Below are positions 53,275 to 62,796 of a stretch of DNA of 64,000 nucleotides, in pieces. The notes beneath the pieces were generated by a model. That model searched no databases and had not been told where the DNA came from. It saw nothing but the letters and a program-made list of their open reading frames with translations. This DNA is from Mucilaginibacter sp. PAMB04168. GTDB lineage: Bacteria > Bacteroidota > Bacteroidia > Sphingobacteriales > Sphingobacteriaceae. Each line of letters begins with the position of its first letter. Within the stretch, counting starts at the first letter, position 1. The position numbers and the translations under genes are program-made. The stretch lies in contig NZ_CP155079.2 in assembly GCF_039634365.2 (NCBI RefSeq), forward strand, positions 1,736,001-1,800,000. The letters run 5' to 3'.

Positions 53275-54042
53275 ATGAATAAGGCACTCGTAACTGTAGT
53301 AGTACCAATTTATCAGGAAGAACCTAAAGCTCTAGAGAAAATATCGCTCAGTCAGTATTATCGGTGCTAAACCGGTACCTATTACTTTCCAGGCGCTGTA
53401 TGGCTTAAGTACAATGTGGTAGGAGGAGTTTTATCGCCATAAAGCGCGTATAAGCATCGAGCGTTTTAAATGGCGTAGTTTTGATTTATACAGCGTATTG
53501 CCACTTCGCCCAAAGTTTTATGAGCGATTTTCGCAGTATGAATACCTGCTTACCTGTCATATGGATGCCTTTGTATTTAAAGATGAGCTTGAAAAATGGT
53601 TTCAAATGGATTACGAATACATTGGTGCAGTAATTTATGATCCCACTTACGACTTAAACAACACTTTTTTCAGGCGTATAACCGGGCTTACTAATCCGGA
53701 GTACTTTGGCAATGGTGGGTTCAGTCTGAAAAAGGTATCGTCTTTTTTATGAGATGACCACACGCTTTAAACTTTATCTGAATGCCTCTCATCAGATGCG
53801 GAAATTACGCAAATGGCTCTTTTTTGACGATCTGTTTCTGACGAGGCATTTTCCGAAGCTGTCATCCCAATTTAAGATAGCGCACAAAGTTTTAGCGCAA
53901 CATTTTGTGGTCGTATCCCAGCACTACCTGGAAGAAGCACTGCCATTCAATAATGAGTTTCCCCTTTGGTATACACAGCTGGATACAGCACTATCAGGAT
54001 TTTTGTAAACCTTGGATAGAAAGGTTTGAATACAAATGGTAA
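53275..54042 (+). pseudogene. DUF5672 glycosyltransferase-like pseudogene (multiple frameshifts)
   Basis: Reading through the three plus-strand frames reconstructs a DUF5672 protein: MNKALVTVVVPIYQEE at 53275, then a jump to the frame with VLSVLNRY, then to the frame of PITFQALYGLSTMW (stop TAG at 53420), then PLRPKFYERFSQYEYLL and NPEYFGNGGFSLKKVSSF to a TGA at 53750, another frame from 53754 (LFLTRHFPKLSSQFK), and finally HYQDFCKPWIERFEYKW ending at TAA 54040-54042. That is four frameshifts and one in-frame stop. It is far beyond base-calling error and shows a decayed gene. No intact copy here. Confidence 0.85.
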
Positions 54043-54092
54043 TTGAATTGGCTGGATGGTGAGAAGCTAAGGTAGCCGTCCAATTTTTCTGA

Positions 54093-54134
54093 AAAATAAA
54101 AATGTCATCTCGAACTTGAGTAAGAGATGACATT
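54093..54134 (-). terminator. Terminator of rho
   Basis: AATGTCATCTC / GAGATGACATT (54101-54111 with 54124-54134) gives 11 pairs; on the minus strand a T-rich tail follows. The arm sequence resembles the REP-like repeats elsewhere. Confidence 0.8.
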
Positions 54135-54157
54135 CTGTGTTATAGTTGGTCTATAAA

Positions 54158-55906
54158 TTACGAGTTCATAGAGATCAAGAATTCCTCATTAGTTTTAGTG
54201 CCCCTGATTTGTCCTTGCAAGAATTCCATTGACTCCTGTGAGTTCATATCGGCGAGGTGATTACGAAGTATCCAGATGCGTTGCAGGGTATCGCGGTCTA
54301 ATAACAAGTCATCGCGGCGGGTACTTGATGCTGTAATATCAATAGCCGGGAAAATACGTTTGTTAGATAACTTACGATCCAGTTGCAGCTCCATGTTACC
54401 GGTACCTTTAAATTCTTCAAAGATAACTTCGTCCATTTTAGAGCCGGTTTCGGTAAGGGCGGTGGCAATAATAGTTAATGAACCGCCATCCTCAATGTTA
54501 CGGGCCGCACCAAAGAAACGTTTAGGTTTATGCAGGGCATTAGCATCCACACCACCCGATAATATTTTACCTGACGCCGGCGCTACAGTATTGTAAGCAC
54601 GCGCCAAACGGGTAATCGAATCGAGTAAAATTACCACATCATGACCACACTCTACCATACGTTTTGCTTTTTCGAGCACAATGTTGGCTATTTTTACATG
54701 GCGCTCTGCTGGTTCATCAAAGGTTGATGATACAACCTCGGCGCGCACGCTGCGGGCCATATCGGTTACCTCTTCCGGGCGCTCATCAATTAACAGGATG
54801 ATGAGGTAAACTTCAGGGTGATTTTTTGCAATGGCGTTAGCCACATCTTTCAGCAACATGGTTTTACCTGTTTTGGGTTGGGCCACAATTAAACCGCGCT
54901 GTCCTTTACCAATAGGCGAGAACAGGTCCATAATACGGGTAGAATAATTGCCGGCATCAGTAAACAGGTTTAAACGTTCAGAAGGGAATAGCGGCGTTAA
55001 GTGATCAAATGGTACACGGTCGCGTACTTCGGCAGGTACACGGCCGTTTATTGCCTCTACACGTACCAGCGGAAAGTATTTCTCACCCTCTTTAGGTGGA
55101 CGGATACTACCACGTACGGTATCGCCGGTTTTAAGACCAAACAGCTTTATCTGCGACTGTGATACATAAATATCATCAGGCGAGGTGAGGTAGTTATAAT
55201 CTGATGAACGCAGGAAACCATAGCCATCGGGCATAATCTCCAACACACCTTCATTCACTATCACGTTATCAAAGTCGAGGTTTATCTCGTCTTTTTTGCT
55301 TTGCTGCTGGTTGTTGTTTTCCCGGTTGTTATCGCGCTGATTTTCCCGGTTATTATTTTCACGCGGGTTTTCCCGGTTATTCTCCCTTGGTGTGTTGTTT
55401 TCGCGAGGAGTCGGGGCGCCTTCGCGCGGGTTGTTCCTACGCTCAAACTTAGGGTTCCGTACTTGAGGAGCGGCCGCAGGCTCGGCTACCGGAGCAGGCG
55501 TTGCGGTAACTGTTTCAACTGCCTCAACGTCGTTAGGCGTACCGGCTTGCTGAGTTTCGGCTTGTACAACAGGCTCGGGTGCAGCAAACAGGTCGGCACC
55601 GGCCTCTTCGGCAGCTTGGCGGCCGGCCGGCGTTTTGGTCTTTACGGTGCGGGTTCTTTTGCGGGGTTTATCATCGGCGGCCTCATCCGCTGCGCCATCC
55701 TGAGCAGCAGGTGCAGGAGCACCGGTATAGTTATCATTAAGCACAGCTTGCTGTGAACGCGCTGCGTCAATAAGTTTTTCTTGTTCAACTATGCGGGTTA
55801 CAAGCTGGGCCTTGCGCAGTTCATCTGCTTCAGCAATACCCAGCTCCTTAGCCATTTGACGTAATTCAGACACTAATTTGTCATTCAATTCAGAAGTATC
55901 AGGCAT
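54158..55906 (-). CDS. rho: Transcription termination factor Rho
   Basis: RNA helicase of 582 residues, larger than the 419 of E. coli because of a long low-complexity insertion. Domains in order: Rho_N (about 8-45), disordered insertion (about 60-215) with Ala/Pro/Glu then Asn/Arg-rich tracts ([18 protein letters not shown]), the RNA-binding CSD ([15 protein letters not shown]), and the ATPase with Walker [12 protein letters not shown] near 345 and Walker [17 protein letters not shown]. Such insertions are known in Bacteroides, where they drive phase separation. The gene is monocistronic. Confidence 0.96.
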   Translation of the reverse strand: MPDTSELNDKLVSELRQMAKELGIAEADELRKAQLVTRIVEQEKLIDAARSQQAVLNDNYTGAPAPAAQDGAADEAADDKPRKRTRTVKTKTPAGRQAAEEAGADLFAAPEPVVQAETQQAGTPNDVEAVETVTATPAPVAEPAAAPQVRNPKFERRNNPREGAPTPRENNTPRENNRENPRENNNRENQRDNNRENNNQQQSKKDEINLDFDNVIVNEGVLEIMPDGYGFLRSSDYNYLTSPDDIYVSQSQIKLFGLKTGDTVRGSIRPPKEGEKYFPLVRVEAINGRVPAEVRDRVPFDHLTPLFPSERLNLFTDAGNYSTRIMDLFSPIGKGQRGLIVAQPKTGKTMLLKDVANAIAKNHPEVYLIILLIDERPEEVTDMARSVRAEVVSSTFDEPAERHVKIANIVLEKAKRMVECGHDVVILLDSITRLARAYNTVAPASGKILSGGVDANALHKPKRFFGAARNIEDGGSLTIIATALTETGSKMDEVIFEEFKGTGNMELQLDRKLSNKRIFPAIDITASSTRRDDLLLDRDTLQRIWILRNHLADMNSQESMEFLQGQIRGTKTNEEFLISMNS

Positions 55907-56063
55907 GGAAACGAATTATAATTCAAAAAGGATTATTTAATGTATAAGAAAATTAATCTTGCTGCTGTAATGCACCTTGAATAAAACAGTTAAATTTTTA
56001 TAAGCAACGTGGGAATTTTACAACTTTTCTTTAGTGCAAGAAAAATTTGTTTTGGAAACGCTG

Positions 56064-56094
56064 CAATAGTACCTATTTAATTTAATTATTGCAA
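56064..56094 (-). promoter_or_regulatory. Candidate rho promoter
   Basis: On the minus strand TTG (56094-56092), 20 bp, TACTATTG (56071-56064), one mismatch to TANNTTTG. This would give a leader of about 150 bases before rho, long enough for autoregulation. Confidence 0.4.
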
Positions 56095-56180
56095 TTATTT
56101 TAAAAAAAACTTACATCAGGCTAACACTTCGGATGATTTTTAGTTTTTTTGACCTCTAAAATAATTCACTCTTTAAGCAT

Positions 56181-57014
56181 ATGCTCTCACGCCAGCAGCT
56201 CATTAGCCAGATTAAGCAAAAAAAATCGTTCTTATGCGTAGGTTTAGATACCGATCTGGATAAAATACCGGCTTTTTTGCTCGATTATCCTGATCCGATC
56301 CTGGAATTCAATAAACGTATTATTGACGCAACCCAAGATTTGTGTGTGGCTTATAAACCTAATGCTGCGTTTTACGAAAGCTACGGCGTAAAAGGTCTGC
56401 ACGCCTTAATTGCCACTAACAAATACCTCCCCAAAGACTGCCTCAGCATTATTGATGCTAAGCGTGGCGACATTGGCAATACCTCAGACCGTTATGCCCG
56501 GGCTTTTTTTGATGAAAGTGCAGGCGGAATGAATTTTGATGCTATCACCATAACGCCCTACATGGGGCATGATAGTATCACGCCATACCTGGCTTATGAA
56601 GGCAAATGGGTAGTTATACTGGCGCTAACCTCTTCAGTAGGCAGTCACGATTTTCAGTACCTGCAAACCAACGAAGGCTTGTTGTATGAGGCCGTTATAA
56701 AAAAAGCTAACACACTAGCCGGTAATGATCGCATTATGTTTGTAGTGGGAGCAACCAAAGGCGCCGAATTTGAAAATATACGCAAGCATGCACCCAATAA
56801 CTTTTTGTTAGTACCTGGTATAGGTGCGCAGGGCGGTAGCCTGGAAGAGGTATGCCGCTACGGCATGACATCCGAATGTGGCCTGTTGGTGAACGCCTCG
56901 CGCTCAATCATCTACGCCTCCAACGGCACCGACTTTGCCGAGGCCGCCCGCGCTGAAGCACTAAGCCTTCAACAGCAAATGCAGGTAGAGCTGGAAAAGG
57001 CAGGGGTAATTTAA
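56181..57014 (+). CDS. pyrF: Orotidine 5'-phosphate decarboxylase, long type
   Basis: PyrF makes UMP, the last step of pyrimidine synthesis. The 277-residue length fits the longer PyrF subfamily found in Bacteroidota and actinobacteria. Key motifs: [14 protein letters not shown] at the N-terminus, the catalytic [18 protein letters not shown] (D-A-K-R-G-D), and [14 protein letters not shown]. The Lys and two Asp of the active site are present. It is divergent from rho and unlinked from pyrR-pyrB. Confidence 0.95.
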   Translation: MLSRQQLISQIKQKKSFLCVGLDTDLDKIPAFLLDYPDPILEFNKRIIDATQDLCVAYKPNAAFYESYGVKGLHALIATNKYLPKDCLSIIDAKRGDIGNTSDRYARAFFDESAGGMNFDAITITPYMGHDSITPYLAYEGKWVVILALTSSVGSHDFQYLQTNEGLLYEAVIKKANTLAGNDRIMFVVGATKGAEFENIRKHAPNNFLLVPGIGAQGGSLEEVCRYGMTSECGLLVNASRSIIYASNGTDFAEAARAEALSLQQQMQVELEKAGVI

Positions 57015-57078
57015 GCCGCTCCCGAACCTTCGCCGTGAGAGCGGACTTTAGAGTACCAGTGCTGCTTTAAAATCAGCT

Positions 57079-57156
57079 TGTCGTTTCAAGCGTTAATTAG
57101 ATATCTTTTTTAAGCAATAGGTGGTGAACTCAAAAGATCTCTTCTGCCGTTCGCTA
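57079..57156. repeat. REP-like inverted pair C
   Basis: Forward arm TGTCGTTTCAAGCG...ATCTTTTTT (57079-57112) and reverse arm AAAAGATCTCTTC...TTCGCT (57132-57156). Between pyrF and the CDF gene. A further weak inverted repeat, CCGCTC / GAGCGG, lies at 57016-57044 just after pyrF. Confidence 0.5.
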
Positions 57157-57248
57157 AGGGGTGTACAGACGATAGAACAACTGATGTTGGAAAGTTTTCC
57201 ATTTGGAAATGGGAAACAAACCAGGTTCAAAAACATTTCCTTTATCTA

Positions 57249-58142
57249 TTACACCGGTTCTACAAAAAGTTGCTTATAATGAGGGTACCGGCTTTGTATA
57301 GCTGCACGAATGCTTTGAATGGCATCGGTAATCTGTGCGTTGCCAGCTTCGCGAATAAAGTTTACTTTCAATATCAAAATCACTTCTTCGGGTGCCAAGT
57401 AGGTGGATAAGTGCTGGGATACCTCATTCACTAAAGGATCACTTTCTGTCAACTCAATTACCGCTTTTAATTCTTCGGGCAGTGGGGTTTCGCCCATGAG
57501 CAGGCTACGACTCTCGCGTACCAGCAGTATGGCAACGGCGGTAAGCAGTAAACCAATCAGTATGGAAGCTATACCATCGATGTAAGGGTTTTCAAGCAAC
57601 TGACCTAGTAATATGCCGGTAAAAGCAATCAGTATCCCAATCACATCGGCGGCATCTTCAAATAGTACCACAAAAGTTGATGGATCCTTACTCTGGTGCA
57701 CGGCCTGCCAAAAGGGGGTATCACCGCGCTGACGTTTAAATTCTTTTATGGCGGTGATAAACGAGATGCCATCGAATATAAAGGCGATACCCAATACCAC
57801 ATAGTTCCAAACAGGGTTGGTTACTTCCTGCGGATGCATCAAGTGTTCGATACCTTCGTAAACCGAAAAACCACCACCCAGCGCAAAAAATAGCAGCGAT
57901 ACCACAAACGACCAAAAATAAAGCTCGCGCCCATAACCAAACGGCCGGCTTTCATCGGCCGGCTTTTTACTTTTACTGATGCCCAACAGCAGCAGCACTT
58001 CGTTGCTGGTGTCAACAAGGGAGTGTATGCCCTCAGATACCATAGCCGAACTGCCGGTAAATACTGCCGCCGCCAGTTTAGTAATGGCAATTAATAAATT
58101 AGCGCCGAGTGCCGTGTAAATAGGTGTTTTAGATGCAGCCAT
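57249..58142 (-). CDS. Cation diffusion facilitator (CDF) metal exporter
   Basis: Inner-membrane protein of 297 residues with six predicted helices. The metal site of TM2 is H-x-x-x-D in MVSEGIHSLVDTSNE, and TM5 reads LFEDAADVIGI (D-A-A-D), so the set H-D/D-D differs from the H-D/H-D of zinc CDFs and could indicate manganese, iron or cobalt preference. The cytosolic domain follows from about 205. Its divergent neighbour, a His/Cys-rich protein plus a TonB receptor, suggests a shared metal theme. Confidence 0.87.
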   Translation of the reverse strand: MAASKTPIYTALGANLLIAITKLAAAVFTGSSAMVSEGIHSLVDTSNEVLLLLGISKSKKPADESRPFGYGRELYFWSFVVSLLFFALGGGFSVYEGIEHLMHPQEVTNPVWNYVVLGIAFIFDGISFITAIKEFKRQRGDTPFWQAVHQSKDPSTFVVLFEDAADVIGILIAFTGILLGQLLENPYIDGIASILIGLLLTAVAILLVRESRSLLMGETPLPEELKAVIELTESDPLVNEVSQHLSTYLAPEEVILILKVNFIREAGNAQITDAIQSIRAAIQSRYPHYKQLFVEPV

Positions 58143-58284
58143 ATGCTAATAATACATGAGCGGGCTATTTAAGTTTGCTGTTAATAGCACTTTAAAACCT
58201 AAAAACGCTTGTTCATTTAAGTATCATTTCTGTAATAAAAAGGATAGAATGCTATTAAAATGTTAATTACACCCTTTTTTAAAA

Positions 58285-58292
58285 TATATTTG
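58285..58292 (+). promoter_or_regulatory. -7 element of the His-rich/TonB gene pair
   Basis: Exact TATATTTG. It lies only 13 bp before the GTG start at 58306, giving a leader of about ten bases at most. Confidence 0.45.
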
Positions 58293-58305
58293 CAGCAACA
58301 ACGCT

Positions 58306-58623
58306 GTGAAAAACCGTAGTGCTAAAATATTAACCTCGCTGTTGTTCCTGCTCACTTTTGTGATAGGGCAAGTGATTGTATTTGCGCACACCCACAAAGC
58401 AGACACACAGCATACCAAGCATTATTCTTCCCAGCAAAAGTCAAAAATTGTTGAAGATAACTGTCCCATTTGCGTTCAGCACGGGCATTTACAGTTATTT
58501 CTGCAGCAGTATGATTTTCATTTCTGGTCCTTCAGCAGTGCTTATAAACCGGTAACTCACGCCGTTATTTATCAGAGCATAAAGCTGCTGCTGTCAGGTA
58601 ACAGAGGGCCGCCTGCGGTTTAA
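58306..58623 (+). CDS. His/Cys-rich secreted small protein
   Basis: Protein of 105 residues starting with GTG. A signal peptide (ILTSLLFLLTFVIGQVIVFA) is followed by a His-rich stretch with H28, H30, H36, H39, then NCPICVQHGHLQL containing C53, C56, H59 and H61: a probable metal-binding site in the periplasm. It does not belong to a family I can name, but resembles in design the small Cys/His proteins often found before copper or zinc TonB receptors (DUF2946-like). The TonB receptor follows on the same strand, so the pair is likely transcribed together. Confidence 0.7.
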   Translation: MKNRSAKILTSLLFLLTFVIGQVIVFAHTHKADTQHTKHYSSQQKSKIVEDNCPICVQHGHLQLFLQQYDFHFWSFSSAYKPVTHAVIYQSIKLLLSGNRGPPAV

Positions 58624-58706
58624 TTTATCTTCTACTAAAGTTGTGGTTAAACCACAACGTCTTATTGTATTCAAGTAAATTAAATAGTTCAGCTATCTCT
58701 ATTATC

Positions 58707-60992
58707 ATGAAATTAAAATTTTTGGGCGGCTTGTTGCTGCTTATACTGCCTGTTTATATATATGCCTCAATAGCCGCTTTTACCGGCAAGGTAACCGATG
58801 CTAAAACCAACGATCCTATCATAGGCGCTACGGTAACCATCTCACAATTGAAGATAAGTACCAGTACCGATGCAAACGGTGCATTTACCTTTGACAGACT
58901 ACCGGCCCGCGGCCGTTATGTGGTTGAAGTTCGGTATCTGGGTTACCAAACCCTGGTTAAAACAGTCGACCTGTCGTCGCCTACTGCATTGAGCTTTGCC
59001 TTAACGCCCAGTATTATTGAGGCACGCGAAGTAGTTGTTACGGGTACATTGGTTACGGCAACCAGCAAATACAACAGTACATCTGCCAGCGTAGTCTCAA
59101 AAGAAGATTTGCAAGGCGCATATACCAACCTGATTGATGCGCTGGCCAAGCAAGTACCCGGTGTAAGTCAAATTACTACCGGGCCAGGCATATCCAAACC
59201 AGTTATCCGGGGGTTGGGCTACAACCGTGTGGTTACACTGAGCGATGGTGTAAAGCAGCAAGGCCAGCAATGGGGCGACGAGCACGGTATTGAAATTGAC
59301 CAGTATCAGGCCGATAGGGTAGAAGTATTGCGCGGTGCGGCCTCATTACAATACGGGTCTGATGCTATTGGCGGTGTAATTAACCTGGTTGAACCACTGG
59401 CACCTGCACCAGGAAACGTTAGGGGCGAAATCTTATCTAACTATTCTACCAATAACGGTTTGAGTGGTTCGTCGGTAATGCTTACAGGTAACCAGAACGG
59501 CTTTGTGTGGCGCGGGCGTGGCTCTTACCAAAATGCTTATTCATATAAAACTGCCGAAGGCTATTTTCCAAACAGTGGTTATAATAATACTAATGTAAGC
59601 GCCATGCTGGGGCTTAATAAAAGCTGGGGCTATTCGCACCTTAATTTATCTTATTATAAAAATAATGTAGGCTTCTTCGACCCTGAGTCGGAAGATGAAT
59701 TGTATACAACCGAGCATTCACGTTCGCTTGCTTTTCCGCGTCAGGATATAAGGCACTATAAAGCTGCTCTGAATAATAACTTTGCTATTGGCGAAGGCTC
59801 GTTAAAAGTTGATTTAGGTTATCAGAAAAATCAGCGCCGCGAATTGGAAGAAAGTGCTGATCCAGCTTTATTTTTCGATCTGAATACTTACTCGCTTGAT
59901 GCTAAATATTCGCTTCCGCATAAAAACGGATGGGAACCGGTAGTAGGTTTGAGTGGAAGCATTGGGCACAGTGTAAACAAGGCCAAGGAAAAGTTAGTAC
60001 CCGATTACAACGCCTATGCTACAGGTGTATTCGGTTTTGCTAAAAAGACTTTCGGCGCCAGCTCATTTAGTGCCGGCGTGCGTTATGATTATATCCAGAG
60101 CAAGGGCAAGCAGCTTTTTGAAGATGATGAAGAACGCTTCACAGGCTTCAATAATACTTTTAACAGTATTAGCGGTGCCTTGGGCTACACTCATGTGTTT
60201 AACGAGAATTTGAACTTTAAAGCTAACGCTGGTTCGGCATTCAGAGCGCCAAATCCGGCCGAATTAGGTTCGAACGGCGTGCATGAAGGTACTTTCAGGT
60301 ATGAGATAGGTAACGGCAACCTGCGCCCCGAAAGAAGTTACCAGGCCGATGCAACTTTAGAATTTGGTTCGGGCGTTGTTACCGGGAGCTTGGGTGTGTA
60401 TGAGAATTATGTGCACAATTTTATTTACGCATCTAACACCAATAACGAAAGCATTGAAATTCTGGATGAAGATCTTGGTGATTACCCTGTTTACCGTTAC
60501 GGCCAGGTTAATGCCAACCTTTACGGTGCCGAAGCCAGCTTAACCTTACACCCGGTATCTTTCATCCATTTCGAGAATACGTTTAATTATACGCATGCGC
60601 AAAACACCACGCTGAATCGTCCGCTGGCCTTTATACCGGCCGGTACGCTACGCAATACATTGCGCTTTGAGCCAAAGGTTAAAGGCTTAAACTCACTCTA
60701 CTTTTATGTGGGGGTTGACAACGCCTTTAAACAAACCCGTATCGACCCAACCTTCGAAACGCCAACAGCCTCATACACTTTACTGAATGCCGGTATTGGT
60801 ACTACCATAAAGCTGGGTAAGCAAGAGTTGAAGCTGTATGTGTCTGGGGCTAATTTAACCAACAAACGTTACTATGATGCCCTGAGCCGTTTAAAACCAG
60901 GCAGATTGGATCAAACCAACACCAACCTGGGCGTTTATAATCCTGGCCGTAACATAACGTTCGGGTTTTTTATGCCTTTTAGCTTAAAGTAG
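58707..60992 (+). CDS. TonB-dependent receptor, probably metal-related
   Basis: Outer-membrane receptor of 761 residues. The signal peptide (LLLLILPVYIYA) is followed by a carboxypeptidase-regulatory-like domain (about 25-105, GKVTDAKTNDPIIGATV), then the plug (IDALAKQVPGVSQI, VEVLRGAASLQYGSDAIGGVINLV) and a barrel ending with F-S-L-K. The plug segment GDEHGIEIDQYQADR is similar to that of ZnuD-type zinc receptors. The start ATG at 58707 is chosen over a frame opening at 58641 because the signal peptide begins there. Neighbours imply zinc, copper or other metal uptake; the ion is inferred. Confidence 0.88.
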   Translation: MKLKFLGGLLLLILPVYIYASIAAFTGKVTDAKTNDPIIGATVTISQLKISTSTDANGAFTFDRLPARGRYVVEVRYLGYQTLVKTVDLSSPTALSFALTPSIIEAREVVVTGTLVTATSKYNSTSASVVSKEDLQGAYTNLIDALAKQVPGVSQITTGPGISKPVIRGLGYNRVVTLSDGVKQQGQQWGDEHGIEIDQYQADRVEVLRGAASLQYGSDAIGGVINLVEPLAPAPGNVRGEILSNYSTNNGLSGSSVMLTGNQNGFVWRGRGSYQNAYSYKTAEGYFPNSGYNNTNVSAMLGLNKSWGYSHLNLSYYKNNVGFFDPESEDELYTTEHSRSLAFPRQDIRHYKAALNNNFAIGEGSLKVDLGYQKNQRRELEESADPALFFDLNTYSLDAKYSLPHKNGWEPVVGLSGSIGHSVNKAKEKLVPDYNAYATGVFGFAKKTFGASSFSAGVRYDYIQSKGKQLFEDDEERFTGFNNTFNSISGALGYTHVFNENLNFKANAGSAFRAPNPAELGSNGVHEGTFRYEIGNGNLRPERSYQADATLEFGSGVVTGSLGVYENYVHNFIYASNTNNESIEILDEDLGDYPVYRYGQVNANLYGAEASLTLHPVSFIHFENTFNYTHAQNTTLNRPLAFIPAGTLRNTLRFEPKVKGLNSLYFYVGVDNAFKQTRIDPTFETPTASYTLLNAGIGTTIKLGKQELKLYVSGANLTNKRYYDALSRLKPGRLDQTNTNLGVYNPGRNITFGFFMPFSLK

Positions 60993-61059
60993 CAACGTTT
61001 ACATCAGGTATATCGCAACTTAATTACGAAATGATAGACCTGATTTAGGGCTCATGCAA

Positions 61060-61121
61060 GCAACCTTTCGAAGCGACAAGCTAATTAACTCTAAAAGATT
61101 GTTGCTAACGTTCAAAGTAAG
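61060..61121. repeat. REP-like inverted pair D
   Basis: Degenerate arms: forward CAACCTTTCGAAGCGAC region (61060-61086) and reverse AAAAGATTGTTGCTAACG (61093-61121), which matches the reverse arms of the other pairs. Confidence 0.45.
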
Positions 61122-61128
61122 ATTAAAC

Positions 61129-61165
61129 AAAAAAGGAGATGGCAAACGCCATCTCCTTTTTTGTT
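61129..61165. terminator. Bidirectional terminator between the TonB receptor and the PRC gene
   Basis: AAAAAAGGAGATGGC (61129-61143) pairs with GCCATCTCCTTTTTT (61148-61162), loop AAAC. T tracts on both strands. The convergent TonB gene (+) and PRC gene (-) both end here. Confidence 0.92.
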
Positions 61166-61201
61166 TCGAATAACAAATTGTTTATAGTAAAATTATAAGC
61201 C

Positions 61202-61828
61202 TTACGGTAAATCATTCTCCTCGCGGTGCCTTGGAAGTTCTGGCTGCTTGGGGGCTTCGGGTAAGGCGTTTTGGGCTGTGCTCGATGTGGTGCTTATGTC
61301 GTCAGGTGTACCAGTTTCAGGCAATAATTTATCTGGATTAGTTTCCTGCCTGCGGCGGTTATACAACCGGTTTTGGTTAAACTGCTCATGCTCGTAAAAA
61401 TCTTCGGTAGGCTGCGAGCCTACCGCGCCCATGCTCATACCTGCAGCACCCAGACTTGAGAAAGTGGTGCGTATGTGACTTTCGTGTTCGGCTGTTAACA
61501 GGCTACCCCGCTCGTAAGAAGGCAGATTTTCAAGGTGGGTAACCGCAACCTGCGGCACTACCACAAAGTCATCATCCTTGTGCAGCTCAGCCACCCCAAT
61601 TGGAATAAGAATGCGGCGTGCTTCCAATCTTAAATCATTTGCATCGGTATCAACTACCATGTAACGTACCTTGCGGGTTTGCGGGTTAAACAGTAGTTCT
61701 TCCACATCACCTATGTTTTCGCCGCTGTCGGTTTTTACATCCCAGCCTTTAATGTCGGGCTGTCCGTCTGCTATCTCAAAGTCGCTGCCACTCAGTTCTT
61801 CTAAACGGCTGTATTCATTATCTTCCAT
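61202..61828 (-). CDS. PRC-barrel domain protein
   Basis: Protein of 208 residues whose first half carries a PRC-barrel (GWDVKTDSGENIGDVEELLFNPQTRKVRYMVVDT), a fold known from photosynthetic reaction centres and RimM-like proteins. The second half is Glu/Asn/Pro-rich and of low complexity, ending with EAPKQPELPRHREENDLP. A short acidic N-terminus precedes it. No signal peptide. Such proteins occur widely in Bacteroidota as stress-associated proteins, function unknown. Follows the OmpA-like gene by 145 bp on the same strand. Confidence 0.82.
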   Translation of the reverse strand: MEDNEYSRLEELSGSDFEIADGQPDIKGWDVKTDSGENIGDVEELLFNPQTRKVRYMVVDTDANDLRLEARRILIPIGVAELHKDDDFVVVPQVAVTHLENLPSYERGSLLTAEHESHIRTTFSSLGAAGMSMGAVGSQPTEDFYEHEQFNQNRLYNRRRQETNPDKLLPETGTPDDISTTSSTAQNALPEAPKQPELPRHREENDLP

Positions 61829-61973
61829 TGGTATGTAGTTATTAAATTAATGGTTGCTAACGCTGTTTGTAATCAAGTTGTTGGTTGTTAAGTTAAGAGC
61901 ATGCTTCTGTAAGTGCTGTTAAAAACAATTGCAGTTTACTGAAAGCAAAACCTAATAAATCAATACCCAGGCA

Positions 61974-62618
61974 CTATCTGGCCAAGCTATCCGGTATGGC
62001 TACGATTTCTACGCTGCGGTTAAGCTTACGGCCTTTGGCAGTGGCATTGCTGGCTACAGGTTCAGATTCGCCGTAAGAGTGTACCGAAATTTTGTTAGAG
62101 GCAAGTCCGGAATTTTGTACAAACCAATCGCGCACAGCTTCAGCACGTTTGGTGGCCAGCTCATCATTGGCCTGTTTATCACCAGATGAGTCGGTATGAC
62201 CGTAAATACCTATAACCGAACCTTTCAAGCGTTTCTCTAATGATGCTGCAATTTGTTTCAGTTGGTTACTTGCGCTGCCTTGCAGTGCACTTTCACCTTT
62301 GGCAAACAATACATTATCGCCCAGGCTGTAAATAGTATACTTTTCACTACCACGTACTGTAATAGCAGTATCGGTTATTTCTTCATAAGTAGTGGTTGGC
62401 GCATTAAAGTCTACGCTATCAAAGTTTGGCTGCGTGGCAGCCAGCTGAATAGTGGTGTCGGTAGTAGTTGTTGAATCGGTAGTGGTGCTGGTTTGTTCGC
62501 CGGCCCGGTTACCACAGCCCCGTAAAAAGAAAAACAGGAGCGCTAAAGCGACAATTAGTAAAATGAGCCATAACCACCAAGGGGTTTTGCTTTTGGGTTG
62601 TACATTTAATTCAGCCAT
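61974..62618 (-). CDS. OmpA-family peptidoglycan-associated protein
   Basis: Envelope protein of 214 residues with an N-terminal membrane anchor (WWLWLILLIVALALLFFFL) and a C-terminal OmpA domain of about 110 residues: VIGIYGHTDSSGDKQANDELATKRAEAV and SYGESEPVASNATAKGRKLNRSVEI, which carry the peptidoglycan-binding Asp/Arg pair. The spacer is Thr/Ser-rich (TSTTTDSTTTTDTT). It would tether the inner membrane to the cell wall, facing the periplasm. Similar proteins cluster with PRC and stress genes. Confidence 0.88.
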   Translation of the reverse strand: MAELNVQPKSKTPWWLWLILLIVALALLFFFLRGCGNRAGEQTSTTTDSTTTTDTTIQLAATQPNFDSVDFNAPTTTYEEITDTAITVRGSEKYTIYSLGDNVLFAKGESALQGSASNQLKQIAASLEKRLKGSVIGIYGHTDSSGDKQANDELATKRAEAVRDWFVQNSGLASNKISVHSYGESEPVASNATAKGRKLNRSVEIVAIPDSLAR

Positions 62619-62796
62619 AATGTTGTCAGTTCGATGTTTAGTATGCCAATCACAGCAGTATATAACCGCTTAATTCATACAATAAACTATTTTTTGCACG
62701 GATAGTTTTTTGTTGTCTTAAAAGCTACAACTCCTGCATTTAAATAATCGAAAACTAATCGGCCTAATTAATCTTTAGTAAATAAACTTAACTGTT

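Noticed and set aside
53498..54008. Two separate small genes at 53498-53752 and 53754-54008
   Set aside because: They are fragments of one DUF5672 pseudogene in different frames.
57016..57044. Terminator after pyrF
   Set aside because: CCGCTC/GAGCGG is short with a 17-base loop and no T run.
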